Below, in pieces: positions 47,089 to 55,785 of a stretch of 64,000 nt of DNA; positions within the stretch are counted from its first letter, which is position 1; each line of letters opens with the position of its first letter. The position numbers were made by a program, and so were the translations under genes. The DNA comes from Halostagnicola larsenii XH-48 (GTDB lineage: Archaea; Halobacteriota; Halobacteria; Halobacteriales; Natrialbaceae), in NCBI RefSeq assembly GCF_000517625.1, contig NZ_CP007056.1:248001-312000 (forward strand), in the 5' to 3' direction. Below the pieces are notes generated by a model. It did not search any database and was not told where the DNA came from. It saw only the letters and a list, made by a program, of their open reading frames with translations.

Positions 47089-48099
47089 CTATTGCCCGTT
47101 GTCGAGTCTGCTCCAGCTATCGGAAACGATTCCGAGGGTCGCCTTCAATCCGCCGAGGATAATAGGGCCGAAGAACAGACCCATGATCCCGAATGCGTAC
47201 GCACCGCCAAGGATGCCGAGGAGAATAACGGCGGGATTGAGGTCTGCGTACCGGTCGACTGCGAAAGGACGAAGATAGTCGTCAGTGAGTCCGACAACGA
47301 TGACACAATAGACGAACAACGCGGTGGCGAACAACGGCTCGCTTGAAACGAACAGATAGACGACAGCGCCGCCCCAGATGGGAATCGCGCCGACGAGCGG
47401 AACCATCGCGAAAACCATCATGACGACCGTCCAAAACGTTGCGTTGGGAATACCGGTTGCAAAGAATCCAACTCCAGCAACGCCACCCTGCACGACGGCG
47501 ACGAAGACGTGCCCGAAGAGAACGGCCCACATCATGTCGCCGATTTCGTCGTGGAGGTCACGCTGGATGTCTACTGGAAGTGGAACCGTTCGATAGAGCC
47601 AGTCGACCAGTTTGTCGCCGTCTTTGAGTAGGTAATACACAAGAAAGAGACCCAGCGCGATCCCGATCACGAAATGGGTGATCGAGTTGAACACTTCGGC
47701 TGACTGCTCGAAGACCACCGCTTGTATCCTCTGTCCTGAACCGGAGAGTTCTCCCACGATATCGATATTTTGCCCAGTGTACTCCTGGATGAGAGATTCG
47801 ATCTCCGCTATTTGAACGGATTCTATTTCGACATTTCGGAGAATACGCGTCGCGTCACCCATGATGGATGCAACGACCAAGACGAACGGAGTGACAAATC
47901 CAACGACGGCGAGAGTCACGAGAGAAAGTGCGGCGATCATCGACGACGTGTATTCTTCGAGACGGATCTGGATTGGATAGAGTGTGTACGCGAGGAGTAC
48001 CGCACCAAGGACGTACTGGAGAAATGGCTCGACGAGCAAAATTGCCAACACGAGAAGAGCGCCGACGAGGGCAAGAACAAATCCTTTATTGAGGTTCAT
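47089..48099 (-). CDS. AI-2E family transporter (PerM type)
   Basis: This 336-residue membrane protein has about eight hydrophobic segments and belongs to the AI-2E/PerM family. Helices include FVLALVGALLVLAILLVEPFLQ at the N-terminus, IALGLFLVYYLLKDGD in the middle, and a C-terminal GGAYAFGIMGLFFGPIILGGLKA, which matches the family's conserved last motif. A soluble segment lies at about 85-155. Members export small molecules or Na+/H+ in different organisms, so a precise role cannot be given. The gene is divergent from the second pst operon across 164 bp. Confidence 0.9.
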   Translation of the reverse strand: MNLNKGFVLALVGALLVLAILLVEPFLQYVLGAVLLAYTLYPIQIRLEEYTSSMIAALSLVTLAVVGFVTPFVLVVASIMGDATRILRNVEIESVQIAEIESLIQEYTGQNIDIVGELSGSGQRIQAVVFEQSAEVFNSITHFVIGIALGLFLVYYLLKDGDKLVDWLYRTVPLPVDIQRDLHDEIGDMMWAVLFGHVFVAVVQGGVAGVGFFATGIPNATFWTVVMMVFAMVPLVGAIPIWGGAVVYLFVSSEPLFATALFVYCVIVVGLTDDYLRPFAVDRYADLNPAVILLGILGGAYAFGIMGLFFGPIILGGLKATLGIVSDSWSRLDNGQ

Positions 48100-48223
48100 A
48101 CTCTCGAATCATCGATCCGTACATAAACCCTCTCAGATTCTCGTTCAGCATAGGAACAATTATGAATGTCGGAATCCGGAACACGGAGTTGGTCCCCGAA
48201 CTAAATACCAATATATAGTTATC

Positions 48224-48241
48224 ATAGTAGGGTACTTATTT
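48224..48241 (+). promoter_or_regulatory. Promoter of the second pst operon
   Basis: ACTTATTT (48234-48241) is a TATA-like box centred 26 bases before the ATG at 48264, so the message is probably leaderless. Just upstream AGTA-GGG-TACT (48226-48236) is a small palindrome; its left part on the minus strand reads CCCTACTAT, a 9-mer also present upstream of the first pst operon. Confidence 0.4.
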
Positions 48242-48263
48242 GGCTACTGGTGATGCTTCAGTG

Positions 48264-49235
48264 ATGTCGAAAGACACCACTGGGCCGTCGGTTGGAATCA
48301 ACCGGCGGAAATTTTTGGCCGGCGCAAGTCTCGCGGGCGTGACGGGACTGTCCGGTTGTATTGGAACGTTTGCTGGCGCGGCAAAGGAGGTGAGAATTGC
48401 TGGAAGTTCGACCGTGTTCCCGATCACCTCGGTGATATCGTCATCGTTTTCCGAGGATCGAAACGACGTGACCGTCTCGATCAGTATGACGGGAACAGGG
48501 GGCGGCTTCTCGAACTTCTTTTGCCCCAACATGACGGACATCAACAATGCAAGCCGAGAAATAGCCGATGCCGACATAGAACAGTGCGCAGAAAACAGTG
48601 TTGAACCAGTCGAATTTACAATCGCAACTGATGCGTTGACGGTAGTCACCCATCCTGAAGCGGATTGGGTGGACTGCGTAACCGTCGAGGAACTGCGTGA
48701 ACTCTGGCGCGAAGGGGGTGCCCAGCGCTGGAGCGACGTTCGTGATGAGTGGCCCGACGAAGAGATCGAGTTTTTCGGCTCCGCGACGACCTCAGGAACA
48801 CATGAGTACTTCGTCGAGGCGATCATCGGCGAAGAGGAGACTCACCGAACGGACTACCGCGGCACCGAGCGCGACCGTTCTATCGTACAGGGTGTCCGAG
48901 GGAGCCAGTACTCCATCGGTTACTTCGGATTCGCCTACTACGACGAAAACCCCGACCAGATCAAGGCCCTCGGAATCGACGACGGCGACGGGTGCGTCGA
49001 GCCGTCACTCGAGGCGGCGATGGACGGCGAGTATACGCCGCTGTCGCGAAACCTGTACATCTACGTCGCCAAAGAATCGCTCGAGCGCCCCGAAGTTCAG
49101 GACTTCGTCCGATACTACCTCGAGCGCTCGTCGACAGATCTCGTCAACGAGGTCGGGTACGTCCCGGTCACCGAAGACGTCCGCGACGAGAACCTCGAGA
49201 AACTCGACAGAAATATCGAGGAGGTGACGGCCTGA
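48264..49235 (+). CDS. pstS: Phosphate-binding lipoprotein PstS (second copy)
   Basis: This is the substrate receptor of a second phosphate importer, 323 residues, with Tat signal [13 protein letters not shown] and a lipobox ending in SGC. Phosphate-site segments are [26 protein letters not shown] and [13 protein letters not shown]. It is clearly diverged from the first copy, which has a different N-terminal loop. The start at 48264 fits a leaderless promoter; TTG at 48240 and GTG at 48261 are in frame but less likely. Its stop overlaps the pstC start by one base (TGATG). Such duplicate systems may differ in affinity or in the phosphorus species bound. Confidence 0.93.
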   Translation: MSKDTTGPSVGINRRKFLAGASLAGVTGLSGCIGTFAGAAKEVRIAGSSTVFPITSVISSSFSEDRNDVTVSISMTGTGGGFSNFFCPNMTDINNASREIADADIEQCAENSVEPVEFTIATDALTVVTHPEADWVDCVTVEELRELWREGGAQRWSDVRDEWPDEEIEFFGSATTSGTHEYFVEAIIGEEETHRTDYRGTERDRSIVQGVRGSQYSIGYFGFAYYDENPDQIKALGIDDGDGCVEPSLEAAMDGEYTPLSRNLYIYVAKESLERPEVQDFVRYYLERSSTDLVNEVGYVPVTEDVRDENLEKLDRNIEEVTA

Positions 49236-50152
49236 TGAGCGCACCGGATATCACACACGACAACGCTCGCTCCGTTCGCGGAGTCGCGTTCAAGTACGTC
49301 TTTGCAGTGTGTGCGTTCCTCTCGATTCTGACGACCGTTGCGATCGTCCTGACGCTTTTATACGATGCCGTCGACTTCTTCGCGGTCGTTTCGCCACTCG
49401 AGTTCTTCTCGGGAACGGAATGGACACCCTCGAACGATCTTTACGGCGTCTGGCCGCTGATCTCCGGAACGGTTACGATTACGATCGGCTCGGCGTTGAT
49501 CGCCCTCCCGATCGGACTTCTAACGGCAATCTATCTGAGCGAATACGCCTCGGATCGACGGCGGGCGTACCTCAAACCCGCACTCGAGGTGCTTGCGGGC
49601 GTTCCGACGGTCGTCTACGGATACTTCGCACTAGTATACATCACGCCCGTGTTCGATCGGTTCCTCCCGATCGGGACGTTCAACGCGCTCTCGGCCTCGA
49701 TCATGGTCGGCATCATGATCATTCCGATGGTCTCCTCGATCAGCGAGGACGCGATGAGTTCGGTACCCGATTCGTTGCGCCAAGCGAGTTACGGCCTCGG
49801 CGCGACGAAGTTCACCGTTTCAACGTCGGTCGTCGTTCCGGCGGCGCTTTCGGGGATCCTCTCCTCGTACATTCTGGCGCTCTCTCGAGCCATCGGCGAG
49901 ACGATGATCGTGGCGGTCGCTGCAGGGCAGACCCCACGTATGGCCGAACTGACCGACCCCGCCGGAATGTTCCTCGAGTCGGTGCAGACGATGACCGCCG
50001 CGATGGTGCAGATCGGAGCCAGCGACGTCGTCGGCCAGTCGACTCAGTACAAGAGCCTCTTCGCGGTGGGGCTGACGCTGTTCGTGATCACGTTCGCAAT
50101 GAATCTATTCAGCGAGTGGGTATCCTCGCGCTACAGGGAGGTGTATCGCTGA
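49235..50152 (+). CDS. pstC: Phosphate ABC permease PstC (second copy)
   Basis: This 305-residue permease has six TM segments, with EAA loop [24 protein letters not shown] and [18 protein letters not shown] after it. It is close to the usual bacterial length, unlike the first copy. It overlaps pstS and pstA by one base each (TGATG at both junctions). Confidence 0.95.
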   Translation: MSAPDITHDNARSVRGVAFKYVFAVCAFLSILTTVAIVLTLLYDAVDFFAVVSPLEFFSGTEWTPSNDLYGVWPLISGTVTITIGSALIALPIGLLTAIYLSEYASDRRRAYLKPALEVLAGVPTVVYGYFALVYITPVFDRFLPIGTFNALSASIMVGIMIIPMVSSISEDAMSSVPDSLRQASYGLGATKFTVSTSVVVPAALSGILSSYILALSRAIGETMIVAVAAGQTPRMAELTDPAGMFLESVQTMTAAMVQIGASDVVGQSTQYKSLFAVGLTLFVITFAMNLFSEWVSSRYREVYR

Positions 50153-51051
50153 TGTCGACCGATACCGACCAGACCGCCACCGGCGGATCTAGCTTCGGTC
50201 GCGTAAGCCGAACCAAAGACGTCGCGTTCCGCTGGCTCACACTCGGAGCGGCACTGTTCGGCATCCTCGCACTCGCAGTGTTGCTGGCCAACGTCGTCGT
50301 CGATGCCGTTGGCTGGTTAAACTGGGGCTTTCTCACCGGGATGCCGAGCTTCAGTAACCCGTATCAGGCGGGATTCTTCCCCGCGATCGTCGGCTCGATC
50401 GCGCTAATGGCGCTGATCGCACTGATCACGTTCCCACTCGGCGTCGGCGCGGCGATCTACCTCGAGGAGTATGCAAGCGACGGCTACCTCACGCGGTTCA
50501 TCCAACTCAATATCGCCAACCTCGCGGGCGTCCCGTCGGTCGTCTATGGACTGCTGGGACTCGGCCTGTTCGTGGGCCTGTTGAACATCGGATTCGGGAC
50601 GTTGCTCGTTGCTGGCTTTACGGTCGGATTGCTCATCCTGCCGATCATCATTATTTCGGCTCAGGAAGCGATCCGTTCCGTGCCCGACTCCCAACGACAG
50701 GCCAGCTACGGGATGGGGGCGACGAAGTGGCAGACGATCCGCAACGTCGTCTTGCCACGAGCGATGCCCGGCATCCTCACGGGAACGATCCTCGCGCTCG
50801 GCCGCGCGATCGGCGAGACCGCACCGCTGATCATGATCGGTGCGCCGACGGCAGTCTTCGGCGTTCCGAACAGCCTCCTCAGTAAGATCAGTGCAATGCC
50901 CATGCAGATCTACACCTGGGCGGACCAACCCGAAATGGAGTTCCAGTACGGCGTCGTCGCGGCTGGCGTGGTGACGCTGCTGGTCATCCTCCTGTCGATC
51001 AACTCAATTGCGATTCTCATTCGGAACCGGTACCAACAGAGGGATTCCTAA
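50152..51051 (+). CDS. pstA: Phosphate ABC permease PstA (second copy)
   Basis: This 299-residue permease has a short hydrophilic N-terminus ([12 protein letters not shown]) and six TM segments. The EAA loop is [25 protein letters not shown], followed by [17 protein letters not shown]. Length is standard, lacking the extra six helices of the first PstA. It overlaps pstB by one base (TAATG). Confidence 0.95.
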   Translation: MSTDTDQTATGGSSFGRVSRTKDVAFRWLTLGAALFGILALAVLLANVVVDAVGWLNWGFLTGMPSFSNPYQAGFFPAIVGSIALMALIALITFPLGVGAAIYLEEYASDGYLTRFIQLNIANLAGVPSVVYGLLGLGLFVGLLNIGFGTLLVAGFTVGLLILPIIIISAQEAIRSVPDSQRQASYGMGATKWQTIRNVVLPRAMPGILTGTILALGRAIGETAPLIMIGAPTAVFGVPNSLLSKISAMPMQIYTWADQPEMEFQYGVVAAGVVTLLVILLSINSIAILIRNRYQQRDS

Positions 51052-51929
51052 TGCCACAAGATTCAGCCACTTCCACGGAAAACGAACCGCTCAACGGTCA
51101 GCAAGCCACACCGACGCCGGGCACCGACGGCCTCGGCGACGGATCGAACGTATCGAACGAGGCCACCGGCACCGACCGAGTACTCCTCGAGGCACGCGAC
51201 CTCGATGTCTACTACGGCGATGATCAAGCGCTCAACGGGATCAACCTGCCAATTCCGGAAAAGAAGGTGACGGCGCTCATCGGCCCCTCGGGCTGTGGAA
51301 AGTCGACGTTCCTGCGATCGATCAACCGCATGAACGACCTGATCGATATCTGCCGCGTCGACGGCGAGTTCGAGTTCGGCGGCAAGAACGTCTATGATGA
51401 CGATGTCGATCCGGTTGCACTCCGTCGCAAAATTGGGATGGTATTCCAGAAGCCGAATCCGTTTCCCAAGTCGATCTACGACAACGTCGCCTACGGCCTG
51501 CGGGTGCAGGGTGAGGACGACGGCAACCTAGACGACCAGGTCCAACAGGCCTTAGAACGCGCCGCGCTGTGGGACGAAGTAAAGGATCAACTTGATTCCT
51601 CGGGGCTCGACCTCTCGGGCGGACAACAACAGCGACTGTGCATCGCACGCGCGATTGCCCCGGACCCGGAGGTTATTTTGATGGACGAGCCGGCAAGCGC
51701 ACTCGACCCGGTTGCAACCTCGAAAATCGAAGATCTGATTACCGACCTCTCCGAGCAGTACACGGTCGTCATCGTCACCCACAACATGCAACAGGCCGCG
51801 CGCATCTCCGATCGCACGGCCGTCTTCCTCACGGGCGGCAATCTCGTTGAGTTCGACGAAACCTCGAAGATCTTCGAGAACCCCGAAAGCGACCGCGTCG
51901 AAGATTACATCACCGGCAAGTTCGGGTAG
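51051..51929 (+). CDS. pstB: Phosphate ABC ATPase PstB (second copy)
   Basis: This 292-residue ATPase has an acidic/Thr-rich N-terminal tail of about 45 residues, Walker [21 protein letters not shown]-loop [15 protein letters not shown], signature [16 protein letters not shown], Walker [15 protein letters not shown] and switch His in [15 protein letters not shown], ending [10 protein letters not shown]. It is close to the first PstB over the core. No phoU follows this operon; a UspA gene starts 95 bp later, so signalling may use PhoU proteins encoded elsewhere. Confidence 0.97.
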   Translation: MPQDSATSTENEPLNGQQATPTPGTDGLGDGSNVSNEATGTDRVLLEARDLDVYYGDDQALNGINLPIPEKKVTALIGPSGCGKSTFLRSINRMNDLIDICRVDGEFEFGGKNVYDDDVDPVALRRKIGMVFQKPNPFPKSIYDNVAYGLRVQGEDDGNLDDQVQQALERAALWDEVKDQLDSSGLDLSGGQQQRLCIARAIAPDPEVILMDEPASALDPVATSKIEDLITDLSEQYTVVIVTHNMQQAARISDRTAVFLTGGNLVEFDETSKIFENPESDRVEDYITGKFG

Positions 51930-52024
51930 CCGTTCCGTATCAAGCAGGAAACCGGGGCGGGAACTTCTCGAGCGTGAGGAACTCTCGCCGTTCTTTATAC
52001 ATCTATCTCGAGAACAGACAGACG

Positions 52025-52477
52025 ATGTACGACCGATTGTTACTGCCGACCGACATGAGCCCCGGTGTCGACCGAGCAATCGAGCACGCGATCGATGCTG
52101 CCGAACGGTACGACGCCGAACTGCACGTCCTGTATGTCGTGGACGCCGACGCGTACAGTTCCTATCCGGACGACGAGTACGTCCACGAGTTCGAAGGCCT
52201 CGAGCACGCGCTCGAGCAGGCCGGTCGCGACGCAGTCGAGTCGATCATCGAACGGGCGTCCGATGCCGGACTCGAGACGGTAAGCGAGATCCGACACGGC
52301 GTTCCGCACGAGGAAATCCTCGAGTACGCCGACGAAGTCGAAACCGGGCTCACGGTCGTCGGAACGAAAAACCGGTCCGGAGATTATCGACGACTGCTCG
52401 GCAGCGTGGCCGAGCGCGTTGCTCGACTATCGGACCAACCCGTTACGGTCGTGAAGACGCCCGTCGACGGGGAGTGA
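52025..52477 (+). CDS. Universal stress protein (UspA family)
   Basis: This 150-residue protein has the UspA fold: first strand YDRLLLPTDMSPG, the ATP-binding LTVVGTKNRSGDYRRLLGSVAERVAR near the C-terminus (G-2x-G-9x-G(S/T) pattern largely kept), and a final PVTVVKTPV strand. The start at 52025 is supported by a TATA-like TCTTTATAC centred about 28 bases upstream, so a longer in-frame start at 51974 is rejected. It follows the second pst operon by 95 bp but has its own promoter. It probably binds ATP and responds to stress. Confidence 0.92.
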   Translation: MYDRLLLPTDMSPGVDRAIEHAIDAAERYDAELHVLYVVDADAYSSYPDDEYVHEFEGLEHALEQAGRDAVESIIERASDAGLETVSEIRHGVPHEEILEYADEVETGLTVVGTKNRSGDYRRLLGSVAERVARLSDQPVTVVKTPVDGE

Positions 52478-52622
52478 TTGTCGCTCCGAACACAGCACGG
52501 TGAGGCTCTCGAGACAGCGAAACCTTCTGCGCGGTCTGACCCAAACGGCAATAGGCGCCGTACTCGAGCGATTTTTCGGATCCCAACACGCTTAATAGTC
52601 AATATACCTGATGATTTTTTCG

Positions 52623-53273
52623 ATGCCCTCCACAACCAATATCGACCGACCAGAGGAGGCGCTCGCTGTCGCAAACCGGTACCATAGACGCGAACGCACT
52701 CTGACTGTGGTTGTCGCCGTCGTCGCCGTGTCACTGTACCTTGGCGTGTACTATGTGACGTCACTACTACCCGCGGTCGTTACAGCAGTTGTCTTGCTCG
52801 TCACCGTACGGGCTCCGCTCCTCCAGCCACGCGGAACGTATCGACTCAAGTCTGATGATGACCCGGAAGCGGTCGTCGACGCGTTCACTGGTCCGACGCC
52901 ACCAGTACTCGCATTTAACTGGGGAATCGCAGACGAGATTACCACTCGAGAAGAAGAGGTCACGTACCATGTATCGTACCTCTTGGGCCTGCGATCCGCT
53001 GAAATGGACGTTCAGAGAGAGATAGATCATACTCAAAACGGCCGTCACCGTGTCACGTTGGAGATTACAGCGAACGACAAACCGTGGGCGACATACACGG
53101 CAACGATCAGTCAGAAAGACGGCGAGACGAGCATCGATGTGGAGTACATATCGAACCAGCGCTTCGGGCTACAGCACGTCCCGAACCAGTTCTTCGGGGA
53201 ACGATACCGCGAGGATGCGCTCACGGCGCAGGGATACACGGTTCTCGAGCGTGAGTCGCACTTCGGAATTTGA
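52623..53273 (+). CDS. Hypothetical membrane protein, haloarchaeal
   Basis: This 216-residue protein has two close hydrophobic segments at about residues 27-63 (TVVVAVVAVSLYLGVYYV, LLPAVVTAVVLLVTVRA) and a soluble C-terminal domain rich in strands (TYTATISQKDGETSIDVEYIS). No family is recognised. The ATG at 52623 lies about 28 bases after a TATA-like CTTAATAG, so it is favoured over the ATG at 52611. It is solitary, with no context to suggest a role. Confidence 0.7.
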   Translation: MPSTTNIDRPEEALAVANRYHRRERTLTVVVAVVAVSLYLGVYYVTSLLPAVVTAVVLLVTVRAPLLQPRGTYRLKSDDDPEAVVDAFTGPTPPVLAFNWGIADEITTREEEVTYHVSYLLGLRSAEMDVQREIDHTQNGRHRVTLEITANDKPWATYTATISQKDGETSIDVEYISNQRFGLQHVPNQFFGERYREDALTAQGYTVLERESHFGI

Positions 53274-53566
53274 ATAACACAGTTGATGGCGTTACGCTCG
53301 TCACCGGAGGTATCGTTCTTCCCGAGAACGACAGGCCTGATACCTTCAGCACTCAGTACGGATCAAGCAGGTTCTGCTCCGAACGGTTGACGAACCGCAC
53401 TGGCACAGCTACAAGGGTTGAGAAGGCCAGCCACAACATCTGTAACTTGATACTACCACAAATTGCATTCAATGACAGATAATACATAAATGTAACTGTG
53501 TGATTTATGTTTCAACGTTCGAACCAGAATGAATATTCTCACTACCACCGAAGCGTGAGGCGTATC

Positions 53567-54079
53567 ATGGTTGAGAGACGAACCAACAGATCACAGCGAA
53601 CTGAATCGGAGACAAACGAATCGGCATACTCTCGCCGTCAGGCAATCCGCGTCGGTACTGGGGTAGCGACAGCGGCGGTCGGTATTGCGGCGTTCGGTGG
53701 ACAGGCCGCTGCACACTTTCCGACTGACCTCGAGATCGCGGTCCGGCCGAACTGTGACATCGCACGAATCGATTTGGAAAATCGTACCCTGATTCCAGTC
53801 GCGGTCTTCCAGACCGACGAGTTCGATCCGGTGAACGAACCGGTTCAGTACCGGTTTGGCGAACCGGATACTGTTAGTGATGGTGAGGGGGCTCGACCGG
53901 TCGACGACGGATTCTCTGTTGATTTGAACGGAGACGGTCGGACGGACCTGCTGATGTTCTTCCCAACCGCCGAAACTGACCTCGATGGCGACGACTCGGA
54001 GGCACGTCTCGAGTGGGAGCGCACCGAAGACGGCCGGCATGGACTCGCCGGAACAGCGTCGGTTACGATCATTGAATAA
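53567..54079 (+). CDS. Small Tat-exported protein with Ca-binding-like motif
   Basis: This 170-residue protein has a Tat signal (YSRRQAIRVGTGVATAAVG, about residue 22) cut near AAAHFP. The mature part is strand-rich and acidic, with VDLNGDGRTDLLMFF at about 125-140, an Asp-rich loop of the type seen in dockerin or integrin-like calcium sites. A start at 53567 is preferred to the upstream ATG at 53507, which would add 20 residues before the Tat motif. I recognise no family. It is probably an extracellular or wall-facing protein. Confidence 0.7.
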   Translation: MVERRTNRSQRTESETNESAYSRRQAIRVGTGVATAAVGIAAFGGQAAAHFPTDLEIAVRPNCDIARIDLENRTLIPVAVFQTDEFDPVNEPVQYRFGEPDTVSDGEGARPVDDGFSVDLNGDGRTDLLMFFPTAETDLDGDDSEARLEWERTEDGRHGLAGTASVTIIE

Positions 54080-54099
54080 TAAAATACGCGATAAGTACA

Positions 54100-54440
54100 G
54101 GGAGGAAAATGTGCACTCACCGCGAGCGAACGAAGTGAGTGAGCGGGCCGACGACCGACCCGAAAGACGCGGCGTTATGCGGGTGGACGAGCGGTGAAGC
54201 CGCGAGTCGAGGAGTGTGGAGTGCTTTTCATCAACGCTAACCTGGAGCTTCGCTCCTGTGAGGTCGACGGCGTGCGCACGACTCCGCGATTTGTGGCATC
54301 ACGAAACGGCGAAGCCGTTTCGAACGACTTCGTGCCGACTGCCCGGGGAACCGTTGGACACTCGCTGCCCAAAAGAGCGAAACGCGCTTTTTTGAGGATT
54401 TTGCCGAGAAACTGAGCGTCAGCGAGGGAGCACAGAGCAA
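54100..54440. repeat. Hairpin-rich, possibly dispersed haloarchaeal repeat
   Basis: This 340-bp gap contains a string of short-loop palindromes: GCGAGCGAACGAAGTGAGTG near 54122, GGAGC-TTC-GCTCC at 54244-54256, CGAAACGGC-GAA-GCCGTTTCG at 54302-54322 and an imperfect hairpin ending in six T at about 54371-54393. The repeated GAA/TTC loops and the mix of GAGC and AGCG blocks look like a family of intergenic repeats I have seen in haloarchaeal genomes. The last hairpin could act as a terminator. Confidence 0.5.
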
Positions 54441-54510
54441 AAGGTTGATCGGCATAGTTACGTCCAATATTGATAAAACATTTACTGGTTCTCCAGAGAC
54501 TGGAATTTGT

Positions 54511-54681
54511 ATGGTACACTGCCCTGAATGTGAACACGAGATAGCCGAGGAATCGGATGTCGAGTTCAAAGATTTGGACGCAGAGATGGCGGGTCTCATT
54601 CGGTCTTCCAAACGGTTCTACGTCGTCGCCTGCAACAATTGTGGAGTAGCAATCGGTAGCGGTGTCGCCGGTGGCAGCTGA
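54511..54681 (+). CDS. Small zinc-ribbon protein (56 residues)
   Basis: This short acidic protein begins MVHCPECEHE and ends with CNNCGVAIG, giving two CxxC knuckles about 35 residues apart, a zinc ribbon. The middle is a helix (EFKDLDAEMAGLIRSS). The ATG at 54511 was preferred to an in-frame ATG at 54445 because the family motif begins there. Such proteins are common and mostly uncharacterised in haloarchaea. It lies between the hairpin repeats and the aldo-keto reductase gene. Confidence 0.75.
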   Translation: MVHCPECEHEIAEESDVEFKDLDAEMAGLIRSSKRFYVVACNNCGVAIGSGVAGGS

Positions 54682-54754
54682 GTGTAACTACCAAAACCAC
54701 AGATAGTGAGTAGATCGGGACGAATTTTCCGTATCAGCCCTCATCGTTTTTGTG

Positions 54755-54772
54755 ATTGGCGGGCTTGCCAAT
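54755..54772. promoter_or_regulatory. Palindrome at the aldo-keto reductase promoter
   Basis: ATTGGC-N6-GCCAAT is a perfect 18-bp inverted repeat lying between a TATA-like GTTTTTGTG (54746-54754) and the ATG at 54777, so it would cover the transcription start of a nearly leaderless message. That is a classic repressor position. No regulator gene is adjacent. Confidence 0.5.
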
Positions 54773-54776
54773 ACAC

Positions 54777-55643
54777 ATGGCCCCTGTGAGCAACAACGAA
54801 AGCGGTGTTTTCGATATCGGTGGCGACCTGTCAGTCAATCGGCTGGGGTTCGGGGCGATGCGGATTACCGGCGAGGATATTATCGGTCCCCCAGACGACC
54901 AGCAGAAGGCGATGGATGTCGTCCGTAGAGCCGCCGAACTCGAGGTCGATTTCTTCGATACCGCAGATTCCTACGGCCCTGGGGTCAGCGAGCGACTGCT
55001 CGGTGAGGCACTTGGCGACGATGGCGACGTAGTCATCGCTTCGAAGGCCGGACTGCTCCGACACCGCAACGGAGACTGGCTCCCACACGGGGATCCGGAC
55101 TACCTGAAAAACCAGGTTCTCTGTAGCCTCGACAGACTCCAGACCGAGACCATCGACCTATACCAGTACCATCGCCCGGATCCCGATACCGACTTCGAGG
55201 CGTCCGTACACGCCTTCGCCGAGATGAAAGACGCCGGCCAAATCGACCACGTCGGCCTCTCGAACGTTTCTACCGAACAACTGGAAACTGCGATGGATAT
55301 CGTCGATATTGCGACGGTCCAGAACCGATACAACGTCGGCAACCGGGACGACGAGGACGTCCTACAGGCGTGCGAGGAGTACGGAATCGGGTTTATTCCC
55401 TGGGGGCCGATGTACACGGTCGGCGAAGACGACGTTAGTGGCGGGTTAGAAGACGTCGCCGACAATCACGACGCAACTCCCCGACAGGTTGCACTCGCGT
55501 GGCTTCTCCACCATTCGGACGTGACGCTCCCCATCCCCGGAACCTCGAGTCCCGAGCACCTCGAGTCGAACGTCGCCGCGTCACAGATAGCGCTGACCGA
55601 CGATGATCTGGCCACGTTGAACGGTATCGATCCACAGAACTGA
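54777..55643 (+). CDS. Aldo/keto reductase
   Basis: This 288-residue NADPH-dependent oxidoreductase reduces carbonyls in the cytosol. The (beta/alpha)8 barrel begins VNRLGFGAMRITG; the catalytic tetrad is visible as Asp and Tyr in FFDTADSYGPG, Lys in VIASKAGLL and His in YQYHRPDPD. Later motifs are GLSNVSTEQL, VQNRYNV and the coenzyme loop PIPGTSSPEHLESN. The start at 54777 fits the promoter; an upstream TTG at 54756 lies within the palindrome. The gene is followed by an aldehyde oxidoreductase homologue, so aldehyde metabolism is a possible theme. Confidence 0.93.
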   Translation: MAPVSNNESGVFDIGGDLSVNRLGFGAMRITGEDIIGPPDDQQKAMDVVRRAAELEVDFFDTADSYGPGVSERLLGEALGDDGDVVIASKAGLLRHRNGDWLPHGDPDYLKNQVLCSLDRLQTETIDLYQYHRPDPDTDFEASVHAFAEMKDAGQIDHVGLSNVSTEQLETAMDIVDIATVQNRYNVGNRDDEDVLQACEEYGIGFIPWGPMYTVGEDDVSGGLEDVADNHDATPRQVALAWLLHHSDVTLPIPGTSSPEHLESNVAASQIALTDDDLATLNGIDPQN

Positions 55644-55785
55644 TCGAGAGGTTCTCTGTGCTCTCGGAACGAGGAAAGGTAACCGCGGTCATCGGTGTTA
55701 GAGGCGCAGTAGCGTCCGACTCTGCGTACCATATTCGACATGACCAAGCCTTACTTATGTGCGTCACTACTGCCCACGTACATCT

